64,000 nucleotides of DNA from Asparagopsis taxiformis (GCA_030407315.1 JALQPE010002260.1:1-64000); one strand, 5' to 3'. Shown: positions 20,602 to 31,429, counted from the stretch's first letter. The notes: generated by a model not told the origin, from the sequence alone. A program made the numbers and translations.

Positions 20602-21627
20602 TTAAGGGACTAGCTGGCATTGGCTAGAGATGGCTGCTACACCATCACCGCCCATGCCAATAGTACTTACACAAAGGGTACAGCAGTTGTTGACAATATC
20701 CTGTCCCTCGGAAGCAAATGAAGTAGAACGGTCAACGTTACAAGCTAAAATCAAAAAGTCTTCAATACATCCTATGTAACAATCTAGCGCTTCCATTTCA
20801 ATTTCTGAATTGGGATCAATCGTTTCACCAGCATTGTTCGCAGGAGGCAATACTGCCACTGCTTCATTCGAAGTTCCACAAGTACATATCCCGCTTGTTT
20901 CTGTTTCATCAATTGATCGCTCGAAGGCGAACGAGCACGTCGGGGATGGAGAAGGGGAGATTGTAATTGAAGGAGTCACAGAGGGTGTCATGGACGGTGA
21001 TGGTATCGCTGATGGTGACGATGTCCTGCTAGGGCTCACAGAAGGCGTAACGGACGGGGAGGGAGCTACACTCACAGACATCGAGGGAGTCTCCCTCGCT
21101 GTTCCTGAAGACACTACTACAACTGCTGGTACAGGGATGAACGGGGGCGAAACATTGATAACGAGAGGTGGAATAGGAGGTCGACTTGGAAGAGGTGGGC
21201 CTTGGAATATGGGAACAGAGCATTGGAATCCCTCAGTGTTATCATCTCCTCTGATACAGCGGCGAATTTCGCAATTATCACCTTCTCGACACATGGATCG
21301 AACAGCACAATCTCTTCTGGCTCTTACGCGGTTACGGTAGCACACTCTAGGACACCTCCCACATAATAAAGGTACATTCGGTGGTTGAATTCCAGTGCAT
21401 TGGAACCCAGGAAAGTTTAAGGCTGTCTGGCAGATTCGAACTACACAGAGGTTTCCACGGCGGCATGATGACGCGCATACCCGTTCCGCACTTTCTCGTG
21501 ATGAGAAGCAGGAGAGAGAACAATCTCCGCAGGATGGACGACTTAGCTGACGTTGGATTGAAGATAAGTTGGATGCGTCGGAACAGAAGACGTAAATGAT
21601 GCAGAATACAACGAAGTGTAGCAACAT
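20602..21627 (-). CDS. Secreted Cys-rich/Ser-Thr-Pro protein (family 1, copy 2)
   Basis: 341 aa from ATG 21627; an upstream GTG is in frame but not a eukaryotic start. The signal peptide begins MLLHFVVFCIIYVFC. Two complete eight-Cys modules follow. Module 1 spacing is C-x2-C-x3-C-x10-C-x3-C-x5-C-x4-C-x10-C. Module 2 is the same except x5 and x11 at two places. A Pro segment and a Ser-Pro-rich linker (SPSVTPSVSPSRTSSPS) precede the C-terminal Cys domain with CTCG, CYIGC and CCTLC. This is the only copy in the window with both N-terminal modules intact and no frame problem. Likely an extracellular matrix or wall protein; no enzymatic motif seen. It ends 31 bp from the 3' LTR of element A. Confidence 0.85.
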   Translation of the reverse strand: MLLHFVVFCIIYVFCSDASNLSSIQRQLSRPSCGDCSLSCFSSRESAERVCASSCRRGNLCVVRICQTALNFPGFQCTGIQPPNVPLLCGRCPRVCYRNRVRARRDCAVRSMCREGDNCEIRRCIRGDDNTEGFQCSVPIFQGPPLPSRPPIPPLVINVSPPFIPVPAVVVVSSGTARETPSMSVSVAPSPSVTPSVSPSRTSSPSAIPSPSMTPSVTPSITISPSPSPTCSFAFERSIDETETSGICTCGTSNEAVAVLPPANNAGETIDPNSEIEMEALDCYIGCIEDFLILACNVDRSTSFASEGQDIVNNCCTLCVSTIGMGGDGVAAISSQCQLVP

Positions 21628-22428
21628 TGAGATGATAAGTGTTTTTGAAGCAAAAAGAGGACTACGAACTCTGGTCTTCACGGGGGCATAGAATGCGTTG
21701 CTCTATACGGTGAATGAAATCAAGAGAACGCTATTATGTTGAGCATTGAGCTGAAGCTATTTCGAGATGTGCTGGCATTGATGTGTACATAGCGAAAAAT
21801 GCACAGTTGGATAAAGTTGTCATCGAAGTACATTGACAATGGAGACATGTCAATGTCGTTCAGAATGTACCAACTGTAGCATAGTATTCTGACAAAGATT
21901 ATTGTGAGGATCCTTTGGGCCCTCTTGAATACTCTCGTTCGGGCTTGGGAAACTTCTCCTAGTCATCTGATCAAATCGACGGTTCACTAATGAAAGGTAT
22001 CACAAGTGACATGTCAGTTATTCTGGTGTGTTCCGGTCTTGCAGCATCGGAGACCATAGATGGATGCGGTATTACAACTCCTCGTCACCGCCTTTCTGGG
22101 TGCGAACTAATCCTGTATTGAACACAATACCCAGGGGCAGCGGTGCCTTGCGCTGGCTGTATTGGGCGCCATCGCATCATCTGCCCCATCATGTCAATGT
22201 CTCCATGCACTGCAGAAGCAGAAAATTTTTTTCTAGTATGACACACACGTGAGATGTAGAAACGTGGCTTTTCTCTAAAACAGCACTCAATTAACATCCT
22301 CCCCACTTTCCGCTTGTCGACCCAGAACTTCGGGTCCCGAAGAAGAGTAAGAAGTAGAACGCATTTTTAATGCAGGGTTTGCCAGGTATTCGCTGGACTA
22401 AACCTGGGGTTCGTGGCTCTTTCAGCGA
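21628..22428. other. Intergenic, no gene recognised
   Basis: Probable promoter side of the minus-strand gene at 20602-21627, ending at the element B insertion point. No supported coding sequence. Confidence 0.4.
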
Positions 22429-22433
22429 CGCTT

Positions 22434-22876
22434 TGTTCTCCACCTGAGGCTGTACGCGTAGACCGCCTGCTCGCTCGCCAATTCGGTCGCGTCACTCCGG
22501 TCGATCCGCGCGGTACGCGGAAGCGATTTCACGCTAGTTCAGACTAATCTCTCTACGAGGCAAGGTGAACCGGTACCCGAATGTACCCCGCGCCGCCCTT
22601 CGCTCGAGACGGCGCGTCGCGAGTTTATTAGTGTATCTCTCCGCTCGCCGCCGCGCATTATTCGAGGCTGTGTCTCTGCTTGATAGCGAGATCACTGTCG
22701 CGCCTCGACGCGAGCTCATCAGATCAGTTTCGGGGCCGATCGGGCGAGTAACTCCCTTCACCTGATTTACAGTGTCTCGGGGAGCCCGCAAGATCCTCAA
22801 GGGATATTTCTCGTCACTACGTAAAGCCGAGATTAAAATACAGTATCTGTACCCGCGAGACGTAGGGGGTAGAACA
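22434..22876 (-). repeat. 3' LTR of element B (left side)
   Basis: 443 bp. Contains AATAAA on the minus strand (22624-22629), a candidate polyadenylation signal. It is immediately next to the purine tract at 22877-22886. Confidence 0.95.
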
Positions 22877-22904
22877 GTCCCCCATGAACAATTGCACGAT
22901 TCGT

Positions 22905-25900
22905 CTATACCGTGCTGTTGTTCATCCCCAGAACCTTGGAGGCGATACGCTTTTGCCGAGCTGTCCCATTAGTCTGTATCTCACCTAGGAATTCCGACAA
23001 TAGAATGGGGACGTCGTTTCGGATGGCGTCGATGTCCTCCCAGGCGGGATCTTCATCCTCAAACCCCTTCCATTGAACTCGTACTTCTACCCTTCCTCGG
23101 CGCTCCCGTAAGTCCAAGAATTTCTCTACCACACACAGCTCTCCGTCCTGGAAAGAGAGTTGATTGATTAGCTCCTCAGTGACTGTGTAGCTACTGTTTC
23201 GAAAAAACTTGAGGCGAGTTCCGTGTACTACAGACTTGTCCATCGTCCGGAGGTCTTCCACTTCGAAGAGGAAATCGGAAAGGGTCTTAGTAATGCGGCG
23301 AGGTCCATACCAACGCAATGAAAGCTTACTTCCGGTATGTCGATTCAGTTTACCGCAGAGGACGAAGTCCCCAACGTCGAAATTGCACGCGCGAACGTGT
23401 GTCCTGGCGTTGTGCGATGCCACACGCTTCTCGCGTGCGGCCGAAACGGAAAGAGACAAATTTCGGTGTATCTGGTCCATTGAGTCCTGCAGCTCGCGGA
23501 CTCTCAGCAATTGCTTTGCTCGAACTTCCTCAATCTGGAGGATTTCAACTGGTTCTTTTGTTGGGTGACGAATGGCCAGAAGAGGAGAGTCAGCAGGTAG
23601 CTGTGTAAACGCAGTCAGTGGGCATTTTCCACCAAGTCGCTGGAGCGGAGTGTTATTCAGGATCGACTGGACAACCGGGACGACGGCTGGCCACGATCTC
23701 TGCGGTAACTGGTACTCCGAAAGGAGCGCTCTCATAGCTCTTATGAGCTCTCGACATACCACTTCCACGGAACCGTTTGTCCAAGGGCAGTAAGCCAGTG
23801 TGAAGTGGTGGGCGCAATGCAAGCGCTCCCTGATAGCTCGGATGACGCTATTGCGAAAGTGGGATCCCCGGTCTGAGATCCATTGCGTCACTGTTCCGAA
23901 TGCCGAGAACCATTCAATGAGTGCGTCAGCTACTTGCTCGGCGTCTGCAGTTGCCGAAGGGAACAACCAAACGTACGAGCTCAGGTCATCTTTCAATATC
24001 AGTATGTAAATTTCGCCTGTGCTGCTTTTCCCGATGTAGCAAAAATCAAAATGCAGGATCTGGTTCGGTTTCTCGGCGTGCAAGCTGTGACCCAAAGGTC
24101 GCGGTACGGTATTTCCTGTCGACGTTGAGAGGCAGTGCAAGCATGACTTGCAGAAGACTTCGACATCCTTGGGCATTCCATCCCAAGTGAAATGCGCACG
24201 AAGGATGGCGAGCGATGTCCTGCTACCTCTGTGTCCACCGAATCCCGTATGCCCCGCGATTAGGATTCGTAGTTTCAGAACGGGATCCGCGTCTGGCGGG
24301 ATCCAGATAACCCCTCTCCTGTCCTGGACGATATCCCCAGCTTGTTCGAAACCGCCGGGTCGTGGGGCGCTAGAGGTACGTTGCGCGTTCGCAATGTCCT
24401 CTCGGGATGGCCAATCTAGTTCTTCAGAAAGAGATGGCGTGATCGGAGCGACCATGAGTCGGCAAATTCGTGATTTGCGGGTGGTCGTCGACGGGGCTGC
24501 AGCCCACCTTGTGAGCATATCTGCCCACACGTTCCGCTCACCGCTGAGGTGTTCGATCACGTAGCGATATCCGCTAAGTTTCAAAGCCCAACGCATCAGT
24601 TTGTTTGCGGTGTGACGTGCTAGCCCCGGGTTCTGCCCGACGGGGTCGAAAATGTAAATGAGGTTAGCGTGATCCGTAAACAAACGGACTTCGCGTCCAG
24701 CCACAATGTATTCCAGCCGTTGCATTGATTCGACAATAGCGAAAGCTTCCTTTTCCACGATGCTCCATCGAGCGGATGATCCCTTGAAGCTTCCGGAAAG
24801 GAACGAAAGCGGAGCGTGTTCCTGTTCGTCGATTGGGCGGTTTCTCCCCAGGCGATTGGTTTGTGTGAGGACTGATGACCAATGTGACTCTGAAGCGTCT
24901 GAGAATAGACACAAATCGGAGTCTCGTTTCGGGTGCGCAAGCTTCACTGACTGGGCTATAGAGTTTTTGATCTGCTGGAAAGCGCAGTCATGATCTCTCC
25001 CCCATAGCCCTGCCAGTGAAATTTTACGCACCGCGCGTTTAGTTCGTTTCTTTGCCTTCGTGTAACAGAGTTCCATTATCTCGTGAAGAGGTGCGATGGT
25101 CGTGGCATATTCGGGGATGCTGTTGCGCATCCAACTCGTCGCACAAATGAACTGCTGAAGGTCTCCGGCCTTTTCCGGCCTGTACATGTTCAGTAAAGCG
25201 TCGAGGCTGCGGGGATCGAAACGGATCCCTTCTCCGTCGATGATTCTTCCGCAAAACTTCGTCTCGCGGAGAAACAGTTTTGACTTCTCTGCATGTATCT
25301 TGAGTCCGAACTCGCGGCAACTAGCGAAATACGTCTCCAATATGTCAATTAGGATTCCTTCGTTCTTGGCGTGAAGAAGGAAATCATCGAGCCATTGCAG
25401 CATGTTTGCTGAGAGGCACTCGAATACTTTCGCGGTGCTGGCCTGAAAATGGCTTCCGGCGTCTGTGCTCCCCTGGAGCACTCGTCTTGGCGTGAAGACA
25501 CCCAAGGGTGTCTGGATTGACATGCATTCTTGCGAGTCTTTGTGCAGTGGTAATTGCCAATATGCGTGACAGAGATCAATTTTGGCGAATACGCTGCTGC
25601 CCTCAGTGAGCTGTAAGAGGCATTCTAGGTTCGGCATTGAAGATATGATGGGTTCTGTCATTGAATTTGGCGCTCGCAGGTCTACCGTGAACCTGAATTT
25701 TTCAGACCCTGGTTTCGAAACGGCAAGGGCAGGGCTTGCCCACCTTGCGGCTGGGTTGTGATAGATAGCTCCGATCTTCTCCAATCTCCGAACAGTATTT
25801 GATATAAACTCGCGTTGTGGGGGGGCATAGCGCCGCTGGGTGGCTCGGGTCGGCCTGTGATTCTGCTTCAGCTTAATTCGCATGGGCTCAACTCGTGCAG

Positions 25901-27575
25901 GAGGATCTGGCCCAAGTTTGATTCGCAGTACGTCACGGTAAGAGGCTAGGAGGCGCGATATCCTAGCGGATCCCTCTTTGCTGATACTGTTCGCTTCTGC
26001 AGATCGCACTGTATTTGTAATGGCGGCCTCGATGTCTTGTTCTGAATCTATCCCCATGCTGGCCCCGATGGAATTTGGCAGAGGGATCGGGTCGGAGTCG
26101 GCGTCATTGTATCGTATCCCTGTATACGCTTTGAATCGGTTCAGCACTAGGGATTTGCTTTCTGTTTCGGAAGCGACTGGCATCAGCGAACTTACGTCAG
26201 CGTTGTGATATTTGTCTCGGACGTCCTCCAAGTGACGTCCAAGATCGAATCCCAAGCATTTCAGTAATGGCCTTCCCAATAAAATCTCTTCCATATCGTT
26301 CTCCACGACGATGAATTCAACTCTTCGCAGGCAGAGGGGTCCACATGGGAGCTTCAATCGTATCGATAGGGAAACCTTCGATGTGGCGATTATTGGGTCG
26401 CATTTGGGTAGCTTCACAGCTACACTGAGCTTGAGTGGGTTATCTAGCACTGATTCGGGTATTTCTGATCCAGATTTGACGAGTTTCTGGACCAGTCGGC
26501 GTGGCACGGCGCTGTAGTCAGCCCCTATGTCGCCGAGCGCAATCGCGAGGACCTTGTCGTGCAATAACACTTCCCATCTCCCTTCAGAGGGGTACGGGTC
26601 TCTCACCGCAGAGAGGCTCTTCCGATCTGCTCTTAATTTCCTGAACAAATCGTCCTTTTGTTCCTCAGAAGTATTCTTACACTCCTTCAGGGGGTGAACT
26701 TCAGTGCATTCGGGATTTAGGCAGGGTGTCTTCCATTGCTTTGTTTTCTTCCTCCCCCCGTTCCGACTGCTGCTATGATCGGCGCTTCGTCCCGGGTTCC
26801 GGACCGGAACAGGCTTACGTTCTGCTCCCGTTCCGATCGCTGTCGAGGGCTGATTCCCTCGGGCTTGTTCACGCCTTTTCTTGTTCTTTCGCCCTTGTAT
26901 TTCTCCCTTACTTCCACGAGGAAGACTATTCGAATCTGGGCTGAAGTCCCGACGACCTCTCTTCCCCGCGTAGCGAGCGGATTCGCGCGAGATTTCCGCC
27001 ACCTTCAATTGGAGGAAGTTGAGGTCATATTTCTTATTCTCTGGCCAGTAGTCGTGTTCTTTCACAACCGTGTCGCGCACAATTGCGGGCTGTATTTTCG
27101 GAATGACCAGATTGATTAGAGCTTTCGGAGAGCTCTGGATGGCGCTTGATGCGCCAAACTTACGCAGCGAGCTGTGAAGCTGGCTAAAAAACATCAAGGT
27201 AGCACCTTCTGGATCCTTCAGTAGAGGCTTGAACTGAGTTTCGTTTACTGCAGCTTCAACCCTTGCCGAGAGGACTTGTTCTCCTCTGTCCATCCGAGAG
27301 ATCATCCATTGATGAACCTGAGTGTTCGTCACATCTTCTACGGTGTCGCAACCTGCGAAGACTTTCATTGACACCAGTGATACAAGTAGGTCAGGGCAGA
27401 TGCACGCTTTTCGTCCTGCAGGACGAATTCTGTTTTCCGGTGTCCGATTTCGATTGACATCCGCTACCTCGTTCAGGTACCGTTCGTATTCCAGGCCGAA
27501 CCGGGCAATGTCCTCGCTCAGAGCAGTGTGGAGCTCCGGGTGGCGGATAGTACTGACCAGCCCAAGGGCTGACAT
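22905..27575 (-). CDS. gag-pol: Gag-Pol polyprotein of element B
   Basis: 1556 aa from ATG 27575 with no frameshift. Domains in order: gag (residues 1-230); variant zinc knuckle CLNPECTEVHPLKEC (CX4CX3HX4C, near 290); aspartic protease with LGDIGADYS (near 348); RT (about 560-760) with LQGSTDAGSHFQ and catalytic QWLDDF, Trp replacing Tyr/Phe of the usual YxDD; RNase H (LFSDASESHW, VEKEAFAIVE); integrase with HHCC (GHTGFGGHRG...CKSCLHC, near 1110) and DDE core (HFDFCYIG, WISDRGSHF, NGSVEVVCRE); and a C-terminal chromodomain (VQWKGFEDEDPAWEDI, about 1500-1540). All catalytic residues are present. It copies and integrates the element and probably targets chromatin. Confidence 0.95.
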   Translation of the reverse strand: MSALGLVSTIRHPELHTALSEDIARFGLEYERYLNEVADVNRNRTPENRIRPAGRKACICPDLLVSLVSMKVFAGCDTVEDVTNTQVHQWMISRMDRGEQVLSARVEAAVNETQFKPLLKDPEGATLMFFSQLHSSLRKFGASSAIQSSPKALINLVIPKIQPAIVRDTVVKEHDYWPENKKYDLNFLQLKVAEISRESARYAGKRGRRDFSPDSNSLPRGSKGEIQGRKNKKRREQARGNQPSTAIGTGAERKPVPVRNPGRSADHSSSRNGGRKKTKQWKTPCLNPECTEVHPLKECKNTSEEQKDDLFRKLRADRKSLSAVRDPYPSEGRWEVLLHDKVLAIALGDIGADYSAVPRRLVQKLVKSGSEIPESVLDNPLKLSVAVKLPKCDPIIATSKVSLSIRLKLPCGPLCLRRVEFIVVENDMEEILLGRPLLKCLGFDLGRHLEDVRDKYHNADVSSLMPVASETESKSLVLNRFKAYTGIRYNDADSDPIPLPNSIGASMGIDSEQDIEAAITNTVRSAEANSISKEGSARISRLLASYRDVLRIKLGPDPPARVEPMRIKLKQNHRPTRATQRRYAPPQREFISNTVRRLEKIGAIYHNPAARWASPALAVSKPGSEKFRFTVDLRAPNSMTEPIISSMPNLECLLQLTEGSSVFAKIDLCHAYWQLPLHKDSQECMSIQTPLGVFTPRRVLQGSTDAGSHFQASTAKVFECLSANMLQWLDDFLLHAKNEGILIDILETYFASCREFGLKIHAEKSKLFLRETKFCGRIIDGEGIRFDPRSLDALLNMYRPEKAGDLQQFICATSWMRNSIPEYATTIAPLHEIMELCYTKAKKRTKRAVRKISLAGLWGRDHDCAFQQIKNSIAQSVKLAHPKRDSDLCLFSDASESHWSSVLTQTNRLGRNRPIDEQEHAPLSFLSGSFKGSSARWSIVEKEAFAIVESMQRLEYIVAGREVRLFTDHANLIYIFDPVGQNPGLARHTANKLMRWALKLSGYRYVIEHLSGERNVWADMLTRWAAAPSTTTRKSRICRLMVAPITPSLSEELDWPSREDIANAQRTSSAPRPGGFEQAGDIVQDRRGVIWIPPDADPVLKLRILIAGHTGFGGHRGSRTSLAILRAHFTWDGMPKDVEVFCKSCLHCLSTSTGNTVPRPLGHSLHAEKPNQILHFDFCYIGKSSTGEIYILILKDDLSSYVWLFPSATADAEQVADALIEWFSAFGTVTQWISDRGSHFRNSVIRAIRERLHCAHHFTLAYCPWTNGSVEVVCRELIRAMRALLSEYQLPQRSWPAVVPVVQSILNNTPLQRLGGKCPLTAFTQLPADSPLLAIRHPTKEPVEILQIEEVRAKQLLRVRELQDSMDQIHRNLSLSVSAAREKRVASHNARTHVRACNFDVGDFVLCGKLNRHTGSKLSLRWYGPRRITKTLSDFLFEVEDLRTMDKSVVHGTRLKFFRNSSYTVTEELINQLSFQDGELCVVEKFLDLRERRGRVEVRVQWKGFEDEDPAWEDIDAIRNDVPILLSEFLGEIQTNGTARQKRIASKVLGMNNSTV

Positions 27576-27642
27576 CGTGTAGGTTGGCAAGCTAGGCAGG
27601 TGGTCCAGCCTAAGTGCGCTTCAGACGTCTCACAAAGCGCTT

Positions 27643-28086
27643 TGTTCTCCACCTGAGGCTGTACGCGTAGACCGCCTGCTCGCTCGCCAATTCGGTCGCG
27701 TCACTCCGGTCGATCCGCGCGGTACGCGGAAGCGATTTCACGCTAGTTCAGACTAATCTCTCTACGAGGCAAGGTGAACCGGTACCCGAATGTACCCCGC
27801 GCCGCCCTTCGCTCGAGACGGCGCGTCGCGAGTTTATTAGTGTATCTCTCCGCTCGCCGCCGCGCATTATTCGAGGCTGGTGTCTCTGCTTGATAGCGAG
27901 ATCACTGTCGCGCCTCGACGCGAGCTCATCAGATCAGTTTCGGGGCCGATCGGGCGAGTAACTCCCTTCACCTGATTTACAGTGTCTCGGGGAGCCCGCA
28001 AGATCCTCAAGGGATATTTCTCGTCACTACGTAAAGCCGAGATTAAAATACAGTATCTGTACCCGCGAGACGTAGGGGGTAGAACA
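27643..28086 (-). repeat. 5' LTR of element B (right side)
   Basis: 444 bp, GC-rich, with TGTTCT...AGAACA ends. Differs from its partner by one extra G (GGCTGGTGTC against GGCTGTGTC). Confidence 0.95.
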
Positions 28087-28091
28087 CGCTT

Positions 28092-28711
28092 TCACCATCG
28101 CATATGATGGATTCCCCCGGTTTGCCAGACTAGTTGAACTACTACTCTAGGGATGGAGGGAGGGTATCAAAATAGTGTTCTTTCGCCGGCACTGAAAGTT
28201 GCTGCGCTTCTCAAGGCATATGGTATCGATCTGACGAGTAGAGCAAGCCTCGGATGGAGGATGGGGTAGTGCGTGAACCGCCGGCGCTGCTCGGTGGCCG
28301 AGCTATACAGCCGCTAGCATAGATCAATTTCTTGTCACATCCAATCTGTTCATGCGGAGCGCATACTGTACCGAAATACCATTCCATCCGCCAAATATTC
28401 GTTTCGAAGCTTGACGTTCCGAAGTTCAAATACTTTTTGCGTGCCTTGAAAACCTATTATATTGCTTCTTTCCGTGGCATGATAAACTTTACCTCGGCAA
28501 TACTCAAGGTGTCATCTACCGCCAGTCGCATGCATAGCTCAAGCCCGTCCTTAGCACCGCATCAACTCACGCTACTCCGACTAGGTGAGAAGAGGATGCC
28601 CCGTTCCGGGGTTTTTCTAGACCGGACGACATGAGCAATGGGGATACATGGTATCTATCTGCTCAATTCTATCTCACCGATAAAAAACGAATACTAGCTA
28701 TCGAGAATCGC
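28092..28711. other. Flank between element B and a Cys-rich gene
   Basis: No gene could be supported. An open frame at 28211-28429 (minus) has no recognisable domain. Confidence 0.4.
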
Positions 28712-29569
28712 TTACGGAACGAGCCTGCACTGGTTGGTCACGGTTGATACACCCGTGCCACTTGCGCCAAATGTACTTGCGCATTGTCTACAACAGATGT
28801 TCACAATATTCCGTCCATTGGAAGTGAAAGTGGACAAATTACCAGGGTCGCAAGCCAACACCAATAGGTCTACCGAACATCCATGATAACAATTCATTGC
28901 CTCCATATGTTGATTCAAAGTAGGATTGGGCATTTCCCCAGTATTGGTAACAGGTACCAACAAATCCACTGTAGCTATCATTTCACCACACGTACATCTC
29001 GCACTTGAGACATTTCCGTCACTATCTCCGACAAGATCGAAAGAGCAAATCTGAGAAGGGGAGGGCGTGATAGTAGGTGATGGAGTCACAGAGGGCGAGG
29101 CGGAGGATGTCGGCGTAACAGAGGGCCATGGTGACAAACTGGGGCTCGCAGAGACAGATGGCGACGGGGTCACACTCACCGATGGTACAGGCTCGGTATC
29201 ATCGTTTTGCGCAAAGATTCCTGGAGGTACAAGCGAAGTTATAAAAGGTGGAAGTGACGGAAGATTGGGAGCCGGTAGTTGTAGTGCGGATTGAAGACGT
29301 CCACTACATCGAAAGCCAGGTTGATTATTTCGTCCGCGACATGATTCAATGTCACATTCGGCTCCTCCTCGGCATGATGATGGACACGCTATTTCAGCAT
29401 TGCGGCGTGACGGGAAACAGTTTGAGGGGCAATTCCCGCACATTGGACACCCGAATTGACGTTGAAAGGAAGGGAAACTCGTCGCATCTGAGACCGTTGG
29501 TGGCGCTGTTGTGAATGCTATGGAACAAAGCAGTGCAGCGATGTTGTATAAAATGAAGAGACGTGACAT
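28712..29569 (-). CDS. Secreted Cys-rich/Ser-Thr-Pro protein (family 1, copy 3, one module)
   Basis: 285 aa from ATG 29569. Signal peptide MSRLFILYNIAALLCSIAF. It has a single N-terminal Cys module with the family spacing (C-x2-C-x3-C-x10-C-x3-C-x5-C-x4-C-x10-C) plus one extra Cys three residues before it. A Ser/Thr/Pro linker (SVTPSPSVSASPSLSP) leads to the C-terminal domain with CTCGE, CYHGC and CCRQC. It lacks the second module found in the other two copies. Its 3' half was duplicated to 31610-31900 together with the neighbouring cupin. Secreted; function unknown. Confidence 0.85.
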   Translation of the reverse strand: MSRLFILYNIAALLCSIAFTTAPPTVSDATSFPSFQRQFGCPMCGNCPSNCFPSRRNAEIACPSSCRGGAECDIESCRGRNNQPGFRCSGRLQSALQLPAPNLPSLPPFITSLVPPGIFAQNDDTEPVPSVSVTPSPSVSASPSLSPWPSVTPTSSASPSVTPSPTITPSPSQICSFDLVGDSDGNVSSARCTCGEMIATVDLLVPVTNTGEMPNPTLNQHMEAMNCYHGCSVDLLVLACDPGNLSTFTSNGRNIVNICCRQCASTFGASGTGVSTVTNQCRLVP

Positions 29570-29833
29570 TGGGAGGTACTTTGATCTGAGAAGATAAGAA
29601 AGAGTTGAATTGAGTTTCGGGGACGGTGGCTAATGAGCTTGGACTCATGTCGGGACGTGGTTCATGACTGATTGAAATGTGTTTTGCATTGCTGCGAACG
29701 TGCGTGCGTATTTGCTGGCAATGATACAATGCAAAACAGCTTATTGCACATTTCTGAAGTGATGCCAACCCGGTGCAAGGGAGTTGATATACAAGCCTGG
29801 ATCAAGGTGAATCAACTGTCATCCGTATGTCGA

Positions 29834-30124
29834 TCACAAGTCGTTCCGCCAATTCCTAAACCCAGTACACTCGCTGCAGTTCAGTGAATGATGACTTCTT
29901 GCCATCAATTGTGGAAATGTCATCAGCTCTTGTTCAGTAAAATGAAATGCTTCGCGCATGTTTGCGGAAACAGCTGCGAATCTCTGATCAAATGACTCGA
30001 AGATGGACTCGTGTGGTGGCCCTGGAATCGTTTGCCCGAATAGCCGCCGCCAACGTATCAAAGGTATTGATCGTACCTGATGAACAGGCCACAACCAGTG
30101 ACCGATAGGGGCGACCGCCGTCAT
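29834..30124 (-). pseudogene. Possible N-terminal fragment of a Harbinger-type transposase
   Basis: The translated minus strand reads like the region upstream of the catalytic domain in DDE_Tnp_4 transposases (RWRRLFGQTIPGPP, REAFHFTEQELMTF). No catalytic motif follows. It could also be chance; only the overall pattern supports it. The rest of 29570-30390 shows nothing else recognisable. Confidence 0.3.
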
Positions 30125-30837
30125 TGCTTTCTGCTACAAGTATATAATTTTATTAATTTAATTTAGTTTCAGCTTACAGATTCACCACCTGTACACGTGT
30201 GATACTTTGAAATTTATCCCCTAATAGTCCAATCCAAAGAAATCATGGTGCCAGCCCATTCGTCGCGATTCCATGTCCAGCAACTTAGACTTGTGATGGA
30301 ACCAAGTTCCACGACATGGCAGACACCTATCCCATGTTGCCCTCTCCGTCTTACGCTATCGTATCCGTTTACTTGGGAGTGCACATCTTACATTCTATGC
30401 ATCTGCAACGCCATGGCACTCGCAACTGTCAGCAATTATCATTTCAACCCTTTGACACGTATATGTCCTCCATAGATATCTGAACATGTTCGCGGCAGCT
30501 AAAGGTAAATGAAAATCGAAATGATGTCAGCTTTCCATTGATGGGTTCTTTCATTTGCAAGTTGGAATACAACCTTTATAAAACGCTCCACACCCCACCA
30601 TTCTATTCGTCAAACCGTCCCACAAAGAAATGCCGCCCTTCTCACAAGTGGCCATCACTATTCAGCATTATTCCACAGAACATGATGAACTGTGAAACTA
30701 CGACATCATCTTTCTGTGAGGCAATAAACGTCATTTCATAGAAAACATCCGAACGATACGTAGCACAACTCTAAGTTTGCATCAAGCCCAATCCACTCCT
30801 ACCATTCTGTAAGAAAGAAACAATAATCACCATCTCT

Positions 30838-30844
30838 ATAAAAC
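30838..30844 (+). promoter_or_regulatory. TATA box of cupin 1
   Basis: TATAAAA 79 bp before the ATG. Boxes at 76 and 78 bp precede cupins 2 and 4. Confidence 0.7.
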
Positions 30845-30916
30845 GCACGCAGCCGTCACTCAGTCTCCAGACCTGCATCCGATCCGCAAAAACCGACGTA
30901 CATCAAAAGCACAGAA

Positions 30917-31429
30917 ATGGCCCATCGCACCATCCAAACGCTCCTCGCATTCTCGGCACTTCTCAGCGTAGCGGTGGCAATCGTGCCGAGTCTAGGTCTA
31001 GACACGGTCGGGCCCATTCGCGCGGAGATTGACGATGCCGGATTCGCCATTCGATTTGAAGAAACCATGATCAACGAAACGCCTGGTTTCACCACTTCCG
31101 CCGCCATCGCTGAAAACTTCCCTGCACTGGCGGGAAACGATGTGCAGAGAACTGTCGTCCAGGTCGATCTTCCGGCGGGGAATATTTTCCCGCTGCATTT
31201 CCATCCGCGAGCCGGGGAAGTTCTGGTCCTTCTCGAGGGTGAGATGGACTTTTCGTTCTCGTTCGAGGGAGATCCGGCGACTTCTAGACTTGTCACAAAC
31301 TCGCTTGTGCCTGGGAATGTAGCTATTGTTCCAGAAGCTCTGTTGCATGTCGCCACTTGCACTAGCACGGTGGATTGCAGGTACATTCAGATCACCAATT
31401 CTGCTGATCCTGGTGCGATTTTCCTTTGA
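30917..31429 (+). CDS. Secreted small cupin (germin-like), copy 1
   Basis: 170 aa, ATG at 30917. Signal peptide (LLAFSALLSVAVA) followed by IVPSLGLDTVGP, conserved in all copies. A single beta-barrel cupin domain follows. Motif 1 is LHFHPRAGEVLVLLEG, giving HxHx4Ex6G with two His and one Glu as metal ligands. Motif 2 is GNVAIVPEALLH, giving the third His; the usual PxG is PEA here. Germin-like proteins bind Mn in the apoplast and may be oxalate oxidases, superoxide dismutases or storage/wall proteins. The sequence does not say which. Two Cys near the C-terminus (ATCTSTVDCRY) could form a disulfide. Confidence 0.9.
   Translation: MAHRTIQTLLAFSALLSVAVAIVPSLGLDTVGPIRAEIDDAGFAIRFEETMINETPGFTTSAAIAENFPALAGNDVQRTVVQVDLPAGNIFPLHFHPRAGEVLVLLEGEMDFSFSFEGDPATSRLVTNSLVPGNVAIVPEALLHVATCTSTVDCRYIQITNSADPGAIFL

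Larger units (their letters stand above)
22434..28086 (-). mobile_element. Element B: Ty3/Gypsy chromovirus-type LTR retrotransposon
   Basis: Two GC-rich LTRs (443 and 444 bp, one base different; ends TGTTCT/AGAACA) flank one intact 1556-codon gag-pol frame on the minus strand. A perfect 5-bp target duplication CGCTT lies at 22429-22433 and 28087-28091. A purine tract (ATGGGGGAC on the minus strand) sits beside the 3' LTR. The element is young and potentially active. No TGG-type primer-binding site follows the 5' LTR. Confidence 0.96.

Noticed and set aside
26717..27119. Plus-strand frames opposite gag of element B
   Set aside because: Shadows of the 1556-codon gag-pol frame, which has all expected domains.
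28211..28634. Possible transposase fragment next to element B
   Set aside because: Short frames on both strands without any catalytic or zinc motif.
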